From: Angiostrongylus vasorum
Taxonomy: Eukaryota; Nematoda; Chromadorea; Rhabditida; Metastrongylidae
NCBI GenBank assembly: GCA_018806985.1
Contig: JADANN010000438.1
Coordinates: 1,441,501 to 1,505,500, forward strand
Length of the DNA: 64,000 nucleotides
Direction of reading: 5' to 3'
In this document: positions 14,282 to 24,059 of the stretch, one piece after another
Layout: every line of letters begins with the position of its first letter
Position numbering within the stretch: position 1 is the first letter of the stretch
Position numbers and translations under genes: made by a program
Notes under the pieces: model-generated
Database searches by the model: none
What the model was told of the DNA's origin: nothing
What the model saw: only the letters and a program-made list of their open reading frames with translations

Positions 14282-17200
14282 ACACGTGTATTTATGTACA
14301 TGAAATTTTTTTATTCACGGCCTGTTCTTTTTCATGGCAAGGAATGATGTGAAATATAACCAAAATGGTGCTGAGATATGTATAAAACTCCGGACCGCAG
14401 ATGTCTGCGTTTGGGAATCACCGCGCTATCACCCTTTCCGTGGGGTAACGCGTCTACCATCACACCTTGCGGGTCCTTCGTTTCGCCCTTCTCTCAGCCG
14501 TGTTTCTAACTTATGTTATATTATTATTCGTTGTTATTTACTCAATATGTTGCTATTCATTGTGGTTATATTTCGTTTCCAGCATCTTGAGAACTTTAGT
14601 TCTAAACATGTTTGAAATTGAAAAATACATAAAAGCAGTTGTATATGCCTTTAAGACACTTGGGCAGGTCTCTGCTATAAGTCTCTAAGGTGTGGAGCTC
14701 TTTTGATACGTTAATGATTAAGATATTATCTCCATTTCTCGAAAAACCGACCTCAGTCGATGTGTTAGACCGTGAAACTGTTGAGTGTCCTAAATGTTAT
14801 ATTCGTTATTATACAATGTTCATCTCAGGTATTAATCTGGAACGACTCGAGACAATAGGCGATTCGTTTTTGAAGTATTCTGTTACTGATTATCTTTATC
14901 ACTCTCATCCTGATCAACATGAAGGAAAACTGTCGTTTGCAAGGAGTAAAGAGGTATTGTTTAACTTTTTATTTGCTACTTATTAGTTTTTCATGGCAGG
15001 GTATTGTGTGAAACGCAACCACAATGATGCTGAGATATAAGCAAAACTCGGAACCCCCAGGTTTAAACCCGCGATCACCCTTTTCAGGAACTTACCACCG
15101 AGGCCCTTGCTTTGTTTTTCTCTCATTCAGTTTTTTAACCTATTTTCCAGTGGACGGATTATTGCTGTTAGCACCGTTAGGATAAAAAAGCTGCCTAAGA
15201 TAAAGGCAAAACAAGGGCTTCGGTGGTACCAGCGGTAACACCTAACCACTCGGAAAGGGTAATCGCGGGTTCGATGCTCACCTGGTTTTTCAAATTTTGC
15301 TCATATCTCGGCATCAATGTGATTGTAAAGAGATATTGTTTCTGTCTTTAGATAGTTGTAGTGGGAACATATTGTCAGAATAGACGTTTTCGCATGTGAA
15401 GGAAAGAATTAAAAACAGAGTTTATAATTTCACATAGTTTTCATTCTGGACAGAATGCTTTAACTAAGATTGTATAATAACTCCTTATTGTTTGCGTTCT
15501 TACTGACACGATCAATAAATGTCGATTCATGAGGTTGTTGGAATCGAAAATGATTGAACTCCTAATGAGTTTATAATACCGTTGGTTACGCGTATTCATA
15601 TACAGGAAAACTATTTGGTGACAAGAGTTTGGTAGCCCTTAATCTGGAAACCTAGGTATCGAATTGCAACTTATATCGACTTGGTAAGAGACTGGGCATC
15701 CCATCGTTAATAGTTGCTTCCAAGTTCGATGTGTACGATTCATGGCTTCCTCCTTGGTTTGCTATTTGTTATTTTTTGTTTTGCGTACTGTGAAAAATCA
15801 CTTTTGCATAGTTGCTGATTTGGATGGTTTCAGTTATATGCCGAACAACAACTTTAAAGCACCGAATTCAGAAGATGCGGAGGAGCGTGATAAATTTATC
15901 GAAGACGTCCTTGATGGCAATGAAACTGTGCAAAAACTGCCCAAACCAGTCACTGGATGGGATCAGGCGGACATGAACAATGATGTTCGGCAGTTAGAGA
16001 ATGGCGTTGAAACGATCAATTTCGCTAAGGTAATCGATTTTATTTTTCACATAGGCTCGTCTAGCGCAGTGGTTAGGAATGTCATGAAGTAGACATTAAA
16101 CAAATTGCTCTTTCGACCACATGCCTAGGCTCACAAGCTTTTTATCGATCCGAGGTGGGGAAATTCATGGCTAACTTGTCTTGGAGGAAAGCAACACTGA
16201 CTTGATTCTTTGGTAGACCAGCAAAAGTATTGTACGGATCTCGGCAGGCACCCAATCACCTCGTCGGTGTTTTAACCCTTAAAGTCCGACGCTTAATAAT
16301 TTTATATGGTGGACGCGTACAACGACTCCTGCTTTTTCCACTACATACGCTGTATGTTGAAATCAGCTCGCAGCGGTGGATCTACCCTCATCTTCGGGGT
16401 ATGAAGCAGAGAGCATCGGAATCTAAGTGTTAGCAAACTGGTGTTAGATCAGATTATTTGATATTCACAGTACGGAACCATTTTCTTACTTTGAATTTCC
16501 CTTACGATGTTTCAGCCATCTGTGAGCAGTACAGCACTTGAAGAACTACCTCCACTACCATACAATATGCTGACACAGCAGTACATTAGCGACAAGTCCA
16601 TCGCCGATGCTGTAGAAGCTTTGATTGGAGCTCATTTGCTTACATTAGGACCTCAGCCAACGCTAAAAGTGATTTTTCCTCACTGGCATAAATTGAATTA
16701 AATGTTACTCTGCACTTTTTTTTGTCCTGAGGCATTGAAGTTCTCAAAATTAACTTTTCTACAATTTGAGGTTATGAAATGGCTTGGTTTGAAGGTACTG
16801 ACGGATGATGTAGTAAGTGCGGACCCATTATTAGGGTGAGTTTTTACCTAGTTTGTTTATCTTTTAATTAAATGTTTTAGATGATACAAAATTGGAGTGC
16901 ACGTCTTTTATCTCTAGGAGTTTTTAAAGCCTGTGTTCTTATTAAATTTGTTTAATCTGTTATTGTTTGTTTAGTTTCGTGAACACACCTGAATGTCCTG
17001 ATATGGCAGAGCGTTTGCTGAAAGATATGTGGCAGCAGTTCAACTTTGATCTACTAGAAGATAAAATAGGGTTGGTGCTTTTGTCATTAAACTCATAGAA
17101 AGTTGTCTTTTCTTTCATCGCTCTCTTTTCTGAGATTAAATACTTTGGTTTGTTCAATATGAGCTCGCTGTTGTGCTTGGATTTGCAGTAAAGGTCTCCA

Positions 17201-19055
17201 TTTGCTCGTCAGCTGTGGCAGGTCGTACTCAGCCCTGTCTTTGTGGTTCTCATTTGCCACAACAGTTCAACAGTTCTTGTGCGACAACAATTGTTAAGAT
17301 TACAAGCGTTTTCCGTCCTTAAACATGCATAATTGAATTCGCAGAAACAATAGCTCGAACGTGATCTTTCTCCTTCTCATTTCAGCATCTATACAAGCAT
17401 GAATATAACGGGCAAATTATAAGCTTCGAAATTAAACATAACACTCAGATGTAGATAAAAGGATGAAGGATAAAACTGTCAGCGTTGATCAATCCCTGAG
17501 GGAGGTGGCATGCATTCGCCTTCATTAAGCATCGTTAGAGGTGATTGGGTGCATACCTGGCCCTATACAGTGACTCGCGATGGCGTACCGATGTATCGTG
17601 CCAGTGCTGCTATCTTCACAAACAAGTCTGGTACCAACTTGCCGACCCCGGAGGGATGGAAGGCTTGATGAGCCTTGGACGCAGGGATCGATCCCATATG
17701 TATTGCAAGGCGCCTCCGACCACTTCGTTGCACGCCCCAGATGTGGACGTTTATTTAAAAGCAAGGTGCCAGAGTTTGAAATGACAATACGGATCGTAAT
17801 ATCCTTATAACATAATGCATCTATGCCGCAAAACTTGCAAAATTTTTCTTCGGCAGTGATAGAAATACTTCTAGATATCGTTTCAACAACAAGGCGTATT
17901 TACTGCAAGCTTTCACGCATGCAAGCTACTTCAAAAATAGGATTACTGGCTGTTATCAAGTTCGTTTTCATTTATGAACCGTTTCAGTCGATATTAATAC
18001 TTCCTTCTTTTTGTTAGTGGAAGTCCTTTCTTTTTGTAGCGTCTCGAATTTCTCGGTGATGCAGTGCTTGACTATATGATTACTCGTTATCTGTTCGAAG
18101 ATGAGCGTCAATATAGTCCTGGAGTGTTGACGGATTTGCGCTCAGCTCTTGTCAATAATACGATTTTTGCTAGTCTTGCGGTGAAATACGATTTTCATAA
18201 AGTACTAATCCATCGTTTTATGTCAAATTTATAACTTTACAACAGTAGTTGTGCCATGAAACTTATCAATGATATCAGTGCCACTTTAAAGTTTAAAAGC
18301 TTTTTAATGGTATTTTTGGTTGAAAATGTCACCTAGATACTTTATTACTTGATACTTCGATGGCCCGTCCTCACTGGTTGTGTGGGCCCCAGCATAAACT
18401 CCACTTTTCGGAGTTTTGCTGGTTTAGCTATTGTGGTTCCTTGGAATCCCGAGGTCAGCCACCCCAGGTCGTCACCGCCACAAGCAGTCACCGCTGTTGT
18501 GGATCGAAGGGAAATTTGCCACCATGCAACTAGTTTGTTACCAGTACGGTAACAGATCGTGGTATTGGTTCACTCTTAACTGGGCTTCTTGATAGGAACG
18601 CCGGACTCCTCAGGTTGGGAGACCCTGCCAGGGGGGACGAATCTTCCCGCTACACATCACATATGGGCGCCCAGGAACACCTCCCAACCACGATGAGATG
18701 GTAAACCGTTGGGAGAAGATAGTTTATTAACTGTTTTAAAAAACAGTTCGGATATATTTTTTTGAGTTGCAGAAAACGTTCAGATGGTGATATTAGGGAT
18801 TAATAGGTTGAAATTTAAATAAAATAAACTGTAGGTTCTCTTGTTCTCTTAGGAAATATGGTATTTTTTTTCCAGCATTTTATTGCTATGTGTCCCGGCT
18901 TGCACCATATGATTGAGAAGTTCGTAAAATTGTGTAGCGAAAGGAATTTCTTCGACGCCAACTTCAATTCTGAGGTATTTATGTATGTTTATTATATTAG
19001 TAAAGGTTTTATTGGAATAGACGTTCGGCATACAATCTAAATCCACACTGATACG

Positions 19056-19103
<48 letters not shown>

Positions 19104-22100
19104 GCTTCTGATCCATCGTTTGTCGTATGATATTCACTCACGTGGAGATTCTAAAAGAGAAAGACCTCGAAATTTCACCGATTATTTTGCTCCACACTTC
19201 AACCCGGACATTCGTGTCTTCTGTGTCGGGATGAAAGATATTCGTGCAGTGGTAAAACGTCATGATAATACACAAAACTCAGAACCTCAGTTGGCTTCGA
19301 ATTCGCGGTTATTTTACCTCTGACTCACATGCTGTTCACAACACCAACCTCTCCTTTGGTTTGTCTTTCTTTCTGCGGGGTTTTTTTCTCTTTCGCTGCT
19401 ATCAGCATCACACGTCAAGGGGAATGATTTGGGTAGCACAACCCAGTTAAGCTGAAGCATGTTCATCCTTGTGGTTGTAGTTTCCATCGTACAATGCCAT
19501 GAAAAAGAAAAAGCAATAAATGCTAGTACATTATGATTTCGATCACAGTCTCAGCTTTAACTAGGATCAATGCCAATTTGTGTCCCCAGATCATTCCTGT
19601 TGATGGATGATTGCTGACAGCACCAAGAGTGTTAGAAAACTTGCTGAGAGAAAGGAAAAGAAATTTCCTCGCCTGGTGTGGTGTATAGCACGTGAGCCTT
19701 GGGAAAGGATAATCGTAGTCGAGGGTTCGATGCCCATCTGGGGTCCCGAGTTTTGCGCGTATCGCAGCATGATTATAGTCGTATTTCATATCGTACTCTG
19801 CCATGAAAAAAAATTTGCAAGAAATAAAAAGTTCATACATCATCATGGTAGTCTTGCTGAAAAAAGGTGCATAAACACTGTTGATCTTTATACTCTGAGT
19901 AAGATGCTGTAAATCTCGGTATAACCCGGTTTTTGTAATATAAGCTATTACTTATGACACAAGGCGTATTCGTATCGTGTACAAAAAATACGATTTTCAA
20001 CATTTCGTAGTTCTCCAGTGAACGTGAAGCGAAGCAGTAAACATTGTTGTGTGTGTTCTAGAATGGTAGGAAATGAAATTGTAGTTCAACGGCATGCAGT
20101 TTTGCTGGTTAATATTTGCTGACATGGAAATCTCAAGAAATTTGAGTAGATGGAAATATTTTTCGGTGCTTATTGGAAATTGTAGATGTAACTTATTATC
20201 CGTGTCAACGGTTTACAGCCTCATCGTGGCTGGTAAATGTTCCTGGGTGTCGGGCTGCGATGTACAACGGGTGGATTCGACCCCTTGGCAGGGTTTCCCA
20301 AGCCGAGAAAGAGTCCGGCGTTTCCATCAAGAAGCTCGGCTAAGAGTAAACCAATACCAAGATCCACCATCGTCCTGGTATCAAAATAGTTGCATGGTGG
20401 CAAATCTCCCTCTGAATCACAAAGGCAAGGCGGCGACTGCATGTTGTGGGGACGACCTGGGCAGACTTTGGCCAAGCTGACCTCGGGACTCCAAGGAACC
20501 ACAATGGCTAGACAAACAAAACTCCGGAAAAACGGAGATTATGTTTGCCGCACAACCAGTGAAGACGGCCATCCAAGTATCCTGGTAACTTAATATCTGA
20601 CAATCTTTTTTTACGCAGACCTTTTTTTCAAGAGGACAAAGCTCAGTGTAGATTTCAGCTTATTATAAGGACACTGGAAATGCTTGTTGGTGTTCGCTGT
20701 TTTATTTAGTGATTACAGTGTTATATGCTTCATGTGGCTGCTCGCCCAGCTGTATAAAGGATAAAAAGGATAAAGCTCTCGGCGTTGATCAATCCCTGAG
20801 GGATGCGCCATGCATTCGACTTCGTTAAGCATCGTTTGGAGCTGATTGAATGCAAATCTGGCCTTTACTTTGACTTGCGGTGGCCTACCGATGTATCGAA
20901 CCAGTGCTGCTATCCTCTCAGACAAGTCTGGTACCAATTTGCCGACTCTGGAAAGATGGAAAGCTTGCTGGGCCGTGGGAGCGGGGATCGATTCCACTTG
21001 TGTGTTGCAGGGCGCCTCCGACCACTGCGGCACACGCTCCCTTCCAACTGTATAAGATTTCAGAATGAAGGTGTCATTAATAGTACTCGCAAGGGTCACT
21101 ATGATTTTCTGTCAGCTCCTAACCTAGAAGGTACTTGAGAATGTTAAGGCGCTGATTCATGAAGAATTTTCCGTTATCCTTAGTAGGTACTAAATGCGTT
21201 AAATATTTGTTGTTTTTCAACAAATTATGGAGATAAGTTGTGCCGTAATATCGGCTTGAAATGGTAAAGAATATCACATCTGTTATCATTCTTGATTTCA
21301 GATGTATATGGTGACAACTGAAGAGGAAATCGACGAAGGTCAGGAAGAGGACATTGAAGTGCCGAAAGCAATGAGCGATATTTTTGAGAGCGTCGCTGGA
21401 GCGGTGTATTTGGTAAACTGTCTGCTAAAATACTCGCTAATTTCTTGATTCACGGGTGCTGATATTTTCTCGAAAATAGGTAGCTGTTAGTGACTAGCTG
21501 GTTTTGAATTATTCAAAAGGTCATCTTGAAGGGTGTACTCAGTACGGTGGGTTGCGCACGATATATTGAGCCGTTCAGTTCGTAAAGTCTACAAAAGTTG
21601 TAGAGCTTCAGTGATCTAGGATTTGTTAGAATTTCCAGAAATTGTCGTAGTTGTGAAATATTGGATTTATCAAATTTTGAACGTTAAACGGAAGGTAAAC
21701 AGAAAATGTTCGAAGACTAGTACGTCAGAACAAAGCTAAGATTATGGTTCTACTTCCTGTTGAATTTGAAGCCACCACCTAATCACTTTCAACATGTGGT
21801 CGACCGATTCCATGCGTTTACTTCATTAGAAACATGATATTTAATCGATTTAAAGACTTTTTAGTCCAAATTGTCCGTAGTACTTCGCTAGCTTAAAATT
21901 TTCTGTTGTATGCAAATTATCCGTAGTACTTCGCTAGCTTAAAATTTCCTGTTGTAAATGTTACTGCTCACTTTATGTTTTCGATATGTTAATTTTCAGG
22001 ACGCTAGTAGAGATTTGGATGTTGTCTGGCGGGTATTCTTTAATTTAATGAGGCGTACAATCGAAGAATGTTGTGCTTATCCACCCCGTTCTCCGATACG

Positions 22101-24059
22101 TGAACTCATGGAATTGGAACCAGGCAAGACACGTTTCAGGTTTGTAGTTTACTGTATTTATTTCCCCATTGGAAACTTGATTTCATACGCTGGTCACTTT
22201 GACTTTTGAACTTCCCAAGTACAGTGAGTTTTTCGGCTAGTACAGCTTTTCCTCCCAACGGTTTACCACATCATGGTTGAGAAATGCTCCTGGGTGTCGG
22301 GTTGCGATGTGCAGTGAAGGTTTCATTCGCCCAGAAGGACCTTCCAAGCTGAAAAGCATTCCGGCGTTTTTATCAGGAAGCCCAGCTAAGAGTAAACCTA
22401 TACCAGGATCCACCATTGTCCTGATATCAAACTAGTCGCATGATGGTAAATCACCCTGTGATGGTGACGACCTGGGGAAGACTGCCTAGGCTGACTTCGA
22501 TACTGTAGGGAACCACAATGGCTGAACAAGCAAAGCTCCGAAAAAAGATGGAAATTATGCTGGGGCCCGCACAACAAGTGAAGGTGGTCCATCCCAGTTT
22601 ACAGTTAAATAAGTGGGTTTTTACTGTGGTACTTCAGAATGATGAGCTCACAAAAATATTGTTTTTCTTGGTGATCACACTCGAGCTGTTAAAACAATTA
22701 TTCCACTGTGGCTATCCCTTCGACGGACTGCGTTTACTTCAGAGCCTGTATGGATCAAATTGTTACGTAGTCTGATCAGCCAAGAAACTTCTATAACTTT
22801 AACAGAAGAGGCTCAAAACCTAAATATTAGTATTCCTCGTTCTGGTTAAAAAAAATCACTGTGAGGCGTGCGTTATTTCAATTCACACCTTCATGTCGTT
22901 CATCTTTGGATTTTTTGGGATTTATCTAAATATTTGAGGGACGTATTTGTCAGTAAAGAAAAAAAAGTACTTGTTAGTTTTTTAACTAGAAGAGATACTG
23001 CGTACTGTTGTTTTGTCTATATGGTGCATACAATCGTATTCCTTTAACTGCTTTTGTTGTACTGTTTTTTAAAAACTTTATCATATTACTCGGGCTACTG
23101 TTCTTTTTTATCATCCGGTTTCAGCAAAATGGAAAGAATAATTGAGAGTGGAAAAGTTCGAGTAACGGTAGACATTGGCAACAAGATGAAATTCACAGGA
23201 ATGGGTCGAAACTACCGTATAGCAAAGACGACTGCCGCAAAGAGAGCACTGAAGTATGGTTACCGTTTTCTACTATCTTCTATGCGCAGTGCTACGCTGG
23301 TTCCTTTGGTTATAAATTTTCAAGAGTACCTTGAACGAGATGTAAAGCCTGTTCTTTATGAATTACTCACTGTATTGATTGAATTAATTTAATTGGAACT
23401 AAATTAAACAACGAATTAATCACTTTTCTGTGGGTAATATTGTTCCAGATAGAAAAGAAGGGGTTCTCAGAGTTGATTATTCAACGTTTTGCATCAGTTT
23501 TGTTAGACCTGAATAGAATATGATCACTTAGCTATTTCAACTGACAAACTGAGTTTGGCCTGCTACGTCGTCCTGGACCAACCACTATGAATTGCTGCCA
23601 CAGAAATCGCTATCGTCTTGAAAGAATCTCAGTTACAAGGCGGTAACCCTCTATCTGACTCACAAGGACACAACGGCTATAGAGATGTACAAGTATTCAA
23701 GACTTAGCCGTCTTGGAGTTCCAAAAAGGTAAACTCAAGCGCCAACAATCACTAAGGATATAAAATATCGTCAAGTCGCGAATGGAACTGCTGGCGCTGG
23801 TGCTGTATGTGAAATGAGACCACATAAACATCTAAGATTTCTAGCACATTATTCTGTGTAATCGTTTTGTTTCTGGATTTTAATGATTTTTCGGGTGGTG
23901 TAGTGGGTTTTGACTTCTGGAATGTTTGATTGTCTTTATTTTCACAAATCACGCGTGACACTCAATAATTGTAATATTTTTTGTTTCAGATACCTTAAAA
24001 GCATGGAGGAGCAAAAGCTACGTGATGCTGGACGCATCACAGCTTCGAGCGGTAATTGA
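31..24059 (+). CDS. dcr-1: Dicer (DCR-1-type RNase III), 5'-partial, 35 exons in window
   Basis: Multidomain endoribonuclease that cuts long dsRNA and pre-miRNA hairpins into small RNAs, mainly in the cytoplasm. Exons: 31-168, 232-360, 482-628, 936-1199, 1768-1875, 1968-2125, 2190-2385, 2582-2752, 4415-4594, 4662-4730, 4800-4951, 5691-5769, 5955-6091, 6219-6398, 6977-7046, 7132-7299, 7420-7521, 8006-8114, 10846-10937, 11043-11340, 13626-13774, 13920-14130, 14829-14953, 15656-15756, 15834-16029, 16516-16668, 16771-16835, 16975-17070, 17875-17959, 18040-18201, 18876-18974, 21302-21412, 22000-22139, 23125-23253, 23990-24059. Every junction agrees in phase and the sum is 4839 nt, a multiple of three, ending in TGA. 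All donors are GT except exon 5 (GC). C. elegans DCR-1 is roughly 1900 residues, so about 300 N-terminal residues lie upstream. The linker between PAZ and RNase IIIa (exons 16-22) is the least certain part and could hide a further small exon. No frameshift or premature stop was found. Confidence 0.96.
700..900. mobile_element. SINE-B fragments in dcr-1 intron 3
   Basis: A reverse-orientation SINE-B piece (about 700-836) is followed by the forward 3' end (about 845-900), ending in the family tail GTAGGCAACAAATAAAA. Together they make a short inverted arrangement. Confidence 0.7.
1302..1668 (+). mobile_element. SINE-C copy in dcr-1 intron 4
   Basis: Begins with the family head (CCTCATCGTGGCTAGGAGG) and ends with the LINE-like tail containing GGGGCCCGCACAACCAGTG and CATCCAGATATACAAGTA. 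About 365 bp, same orientation as dcr-1. Confidence 0.8.
1876..1967 (+). other. Probable GC-AG intron of dcr-1
   Basis: The junction giving IEK|VLLRRY uses donor AAG|GCAGGT at 1876 and acceptor TTACAG ending at 1967, phase 0. An all-canonical alternative exists: donor GT at 1880 with acceptor ending at 1956, which inserts five residues (AELLQ). The first form leaves the conserved Dicer spacing uninterrupted, so I prefer it. Confidence 0.6.
1968..2752 (+). other. dcr-1: dcr-1 DUF283 / Dicer dimerisation domain (exons 6-8)
   Basis: After a basic helix (LLRRYRN) comes the DUF283 region, a degenerate dsRBD-like fold that binds accessory proteins in other Dicers. Visible blocks are [13 protein letters not shown] across the exon 6/7 junction, [20 protein letters not shown] across exon 7/8, and DHLLPVGRE. 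Exon 8 ends with [11 protein letters not shown], which joins directly to exon 9 across a 1662-nt repeat-filled intron. Confidence 0.92.
2946..3345 (+). mobile_element. Two partial SINE-B copies in dcr-1 intron 8
   Basis: The first (about 2946-3100) keeps the 3' half and the tail AGGCAGTAAATAATAAG. The second (about 3110-3345) keeps the 5' leader with its small hairpin (AATCCCGCTGACGGGTGATT), the body and the ATATCTCAGCATCATT block. Confidence 0.7.
3580..3616 (+). ncRNA. Decayed hammerhead-like core (PLE remnant)
   Basis: Reads CTATGAAGACGAAGGCACCG followed by AAACGTT. It resembles the PLE hammerhead cores elsewhere in the window but lacks an intact CTGANGA box, so it is probably inactive. 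Confidence 0.3.
3821..4151 (-). mobile_element. SINE-C copy in dcr-1 intron 8
   Basis: Reverse orientation: starts with the tail complement (ACTTGGATACTTGGATGG) and ends with the head complement (GCGGTAAACCGTTGGGAGG). It opposes the forward copy at 1302-1668 in the same pre-mRNA. Confidence 0.8.
5008..5379 (-). mobile_element. SINE-C copy in dcr-1 intron 11
   Basis: Reverse orientation, about 370 bp, ending in a diverged head complement near CACAATGAGATGGTGAAC. It occupies about half of the 739-nt intron. Confidence 0.75.
6484..6757 (+). mobile_element. SINE-A copy in dcr-1 intron 14
   Basis: Head GCGTGTAACGCAGTGGTCGG (A-box-like), body ending GTCAACGCCGAGAGCTTTAT and a TTTATCC-type tail. 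The B-box is diverged. Confidence 0.75.
6896..6958. repeat. (TA)n microsatellite, dcr-1 intron 14
   Basis: About 30 uninterrupted TA units, ending 18 bp before the acceptor of exon 15. Confidence 0.97.
8146..8660 (-). mobile_element. Penelope-like element terminus in dcr-1 intron 18
   Basis: Reverse-strand terminal repeat. It opens with CAGGATCGACTTTCTATTAA and CCTCGGCACTGGAATATGA, which recur as the complement at 10725-10760. A hammerhead-like core sits at 8264-8303. A further match near 8613-8650 parallels 10255-10290. The intron (8115-10845) is 2731 nt, nearly all PLE-derived or unrecognised. Confidence 0.65.
8264..8303 (-). ncRNA. Hammerhead ribozyme-like motif in PLE terminus
   Basis: On the minus strand: CTGAAGA, then A, GGCG-ATAC-CGCC (perfect 4-bp helix II), GAAAC, then GTC as the cleavage triplet followed by AGCT. 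The AGCT can pair with the bases just before CTGAAGA (helix I). Core boxes match the hammerhead consensus apart from an unpaired A before helix II. Confidence 0.6.
8700..10000. other. Unassigned part of dcr-1 intron 18
   Basis: No frame-consistent Dicer exon and no repeat family I recognise. Phase-1 continuity from exon 18 (8114) to exon 19 (10846) needs no extra exon. Confidence 0.5.
10098..10137 (-). ncRNA. Hammerhead ribozyme-like motif, left PLE terminus
   Basis: On the minus strand: AGGCT before CTGAAGA, helix II arms GGC/GCC, GAAAC, GTC and AGCTA. Helix I forms from AGCU against GGCU. One A lies between the core and helix II. Confidence 0.55.
10658..10693 (+). ncRNA. Truncated hammerhead-like motif, right PLE terminus
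   Basis: CCAGGCTCTGAAGAAGGCG and GCCGAAAC are intact, but the GTC cleavage triplet and helix I 3' strand are missing. The sequence jumps straight to CTCGCGATTGCTGAAC. Not expected to cleave. Confidence 0.5.
11617..12103 (-). mobile_element. Two SINE-A copies in tandem, dcr-1 intron 20
   Basis: Reverse orientation. The first (11617-11893) starts with the tail complement AAAGGATAAAGCTC. The second lacks its 3' end and runs to the head complement CACTGCGCCACACGGGC near 12100. They lie head to body without spacer, so one probably inserted next to or into the other. Confidence 0.75.
12742..12780 (+). ncRNA. Hammerhead ribozyme-like motif in sense orientation, dcr-1 intron 20
   Basis: GGCT then CTGAAGA, a variable helix II region (AGATGAAGATGTC), GAAAA, GTT and AGCTGAATAAAT. 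Helix I (AGCU with GGCU) can form, but helix II pairing is weak. It belongs to the second PLE terminus type, also seen at 53471 and 62420. Confidence 0.45.
12800..13560. other. Remainder of dcr-1 intron 20
   Basis: AT-rich, with no exon or repeat family recognised; it ends in a long T run (about 13590-13609) before exon 21. Confidence 0.4.
14204..14278. repeat. (TA)n microsatellite, dcr-1 intron 22
   Basis: Long TA run with one TG interruption. It is the source of spurious Tyr-Ile open frames on both strands. Confidence 0.97.
14334..14510 (-). mobile_element. SINE-B copy in dcr-1 intron 22
   Basis: Reverse orientation: GGTGCTGAGATATGTATAAA, ACTCCGGACCGCAG, then GCGGGTCCTTCGTTTCGCCC, matching the family head in complement. 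Confidence 0.7.
14985..15335. mobile_element. Inverted pair of SINE-B copies in dcr-1 intron 23
   Basis: A reverse copy (14985-15140, with TGATGCTGAGATATAAGCAA) faces a forward copy (about 15190-15335, with GGGTTCGATGC as B-box-like and ATATCTCGGCATCAATGTG). The two arms are complementary over much of about 130 bp, with a loop of roughly 50-60 bp. Confidence 0.75.
16050..16275 (+). mobile_element. Diverged SINE-A copy in dcr-1 intron 25
   Basis: Head TCTAGCGCAGTGGTTAGG, then a body with TCTTGGAGGAAAGCAACACT and GGTAGACC, and CAATCACCTC. The 3' tail is lost. Confidence 0.6.
17456..17740 (-). mobile_element. SINE-A copy in dcr-1 intron 28
   Basis: Reverse orientation, starting with GGATGAAGGATAAAACTGTC and ending near CGACCACTTCGTTGCACG. 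It separates exons 28 and 29 of RNase IIIb. Confidence 0.8.
18342..18715 (-). mobile_element. SINE-C copy in dcr-1 intron 30
   Basis: Reverse orientation, from TTACTTGATACTTCGATGG to GGTAAACCGTTGGGAG; about 370 bp with good family identity. Confidence 0.8.
19060..19102. repeat. (TA)n microsatellite, dcr-1 intron 31
   Basis: About 21 TA units. Confidence 0.97.
19495..19835 (+). mobile_element. SINE-B copy, near full length, dcr-1 intron 31
   Basis: Forward copy with leader (CAGTCTCAGCTTTAACTAGG), small hairpin (TTCCTGTTGATGGATGATTG), tRNA-like body with B-box-like GGGTTCGATGCC, and tail TTTGCAAGAAATAAAAA. Confidence 0.75.
20206..20592 (+). mobile_element. SINE-C copy in dcr-1 intron 31
   Basis: Forward orientation, from CAACGGTTTACAGCCTCATC to the tail GCACAACCAGTGAAGACGG and CATCCAAGTATCCTGG. 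It opposes the reverse SINE-C at 18342-18715 in the neighbouring intron. Confidence 0.8.
20755..21042 (-). mobile_element. SINE-A copy in dcr-1 intron 31
   Basis: Reverse copy starting AAGGATAAAAAGGATAAAGC (duplicated tail unit) and ending CCGACCACTGCGGCACACGC. Close to the consensus. Confidence 0.85.
22250..22610 (+). mobile_element. SINE-C copy in dcr-1 intron 33
   Basis: Forward copy from CCTCCCAACGGTTTACC to GCTGGGGCCCGCACAAC and GGTCCATCCCAG. Confidence 0.8.
23125..24059 (+). other. dcr-1: dcr-1 C-terminal dsRBD and tail (exons 34-35)
   Basis: Exon 34 encodes a dsRNA-binding domain: [19 protein letters not shown], then [15 protein letters not shown], with the small/basic helix that contacts dsRNA. 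Exon 35 adds [16 protein letters not shown] and a short Ser/Gly tail before TGA at 24057-24059. Confidence 0.94.

Larger units (their letters stand above)
13920..16668 (+). other. dcr-1: dcr-1 RNase IIIa (exons 22-26)
   Basis: First catalytic domain. The signature [14 protein letters not shown] lies in exon 23, with metal-binding Glu (codon 14849-14851) and Asp (14861-14863) four residues apart. The second acidic pair, three residues apart, is in [14 protein letters not shown] of exon 26. Conserved neighbours include [13 protein letters not shown] (exon 22), [12 protein letters not shown] (exon 24) and [11 protein letters not shown] (exon 25). All four acidic residues expected for cleavage are present, so the domain looks active. 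Confidence 0.95.
16771..22139 (+). other. dcr-1: dcr-1 RNase IIIb (exons 27-33)
   Basis: Second catalytic domain. Exon 29 gives [18 protein letters not shown], and exon 30 the signature [13 protein letters not shown] followed by [15 protein letters not shown]. Exon 31 has [17 protein letters not shown]. Exon 32 has [18 protein letters not shown] and the second acidic pair in [12 protein letters not shown]. Exon 33 ends in [15 protein letters not shown]. All four catalytic acidic residues are intact. Introns of 804 nt and 2327 nt inside this domain are mostly repeats. Confidence 0.95.

Noticed and set aside
14082..14301. Tyr/Ile-rich frames on both strands (also 6807-7013, 32872-33087, 33178-33549, 33526-33954)
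   Set aside because: Direct translation of TA microsatellites.
17285..17330. Frame reading [10 protein letters not shown], similar to the RNase IIIb block LQAFTHASY
   Set aside because: The true exon with [11 protein letters not shown] lies at 17875-17959 with correct splice phases. The earlier text lacks the flanking residues and runs into a stop.
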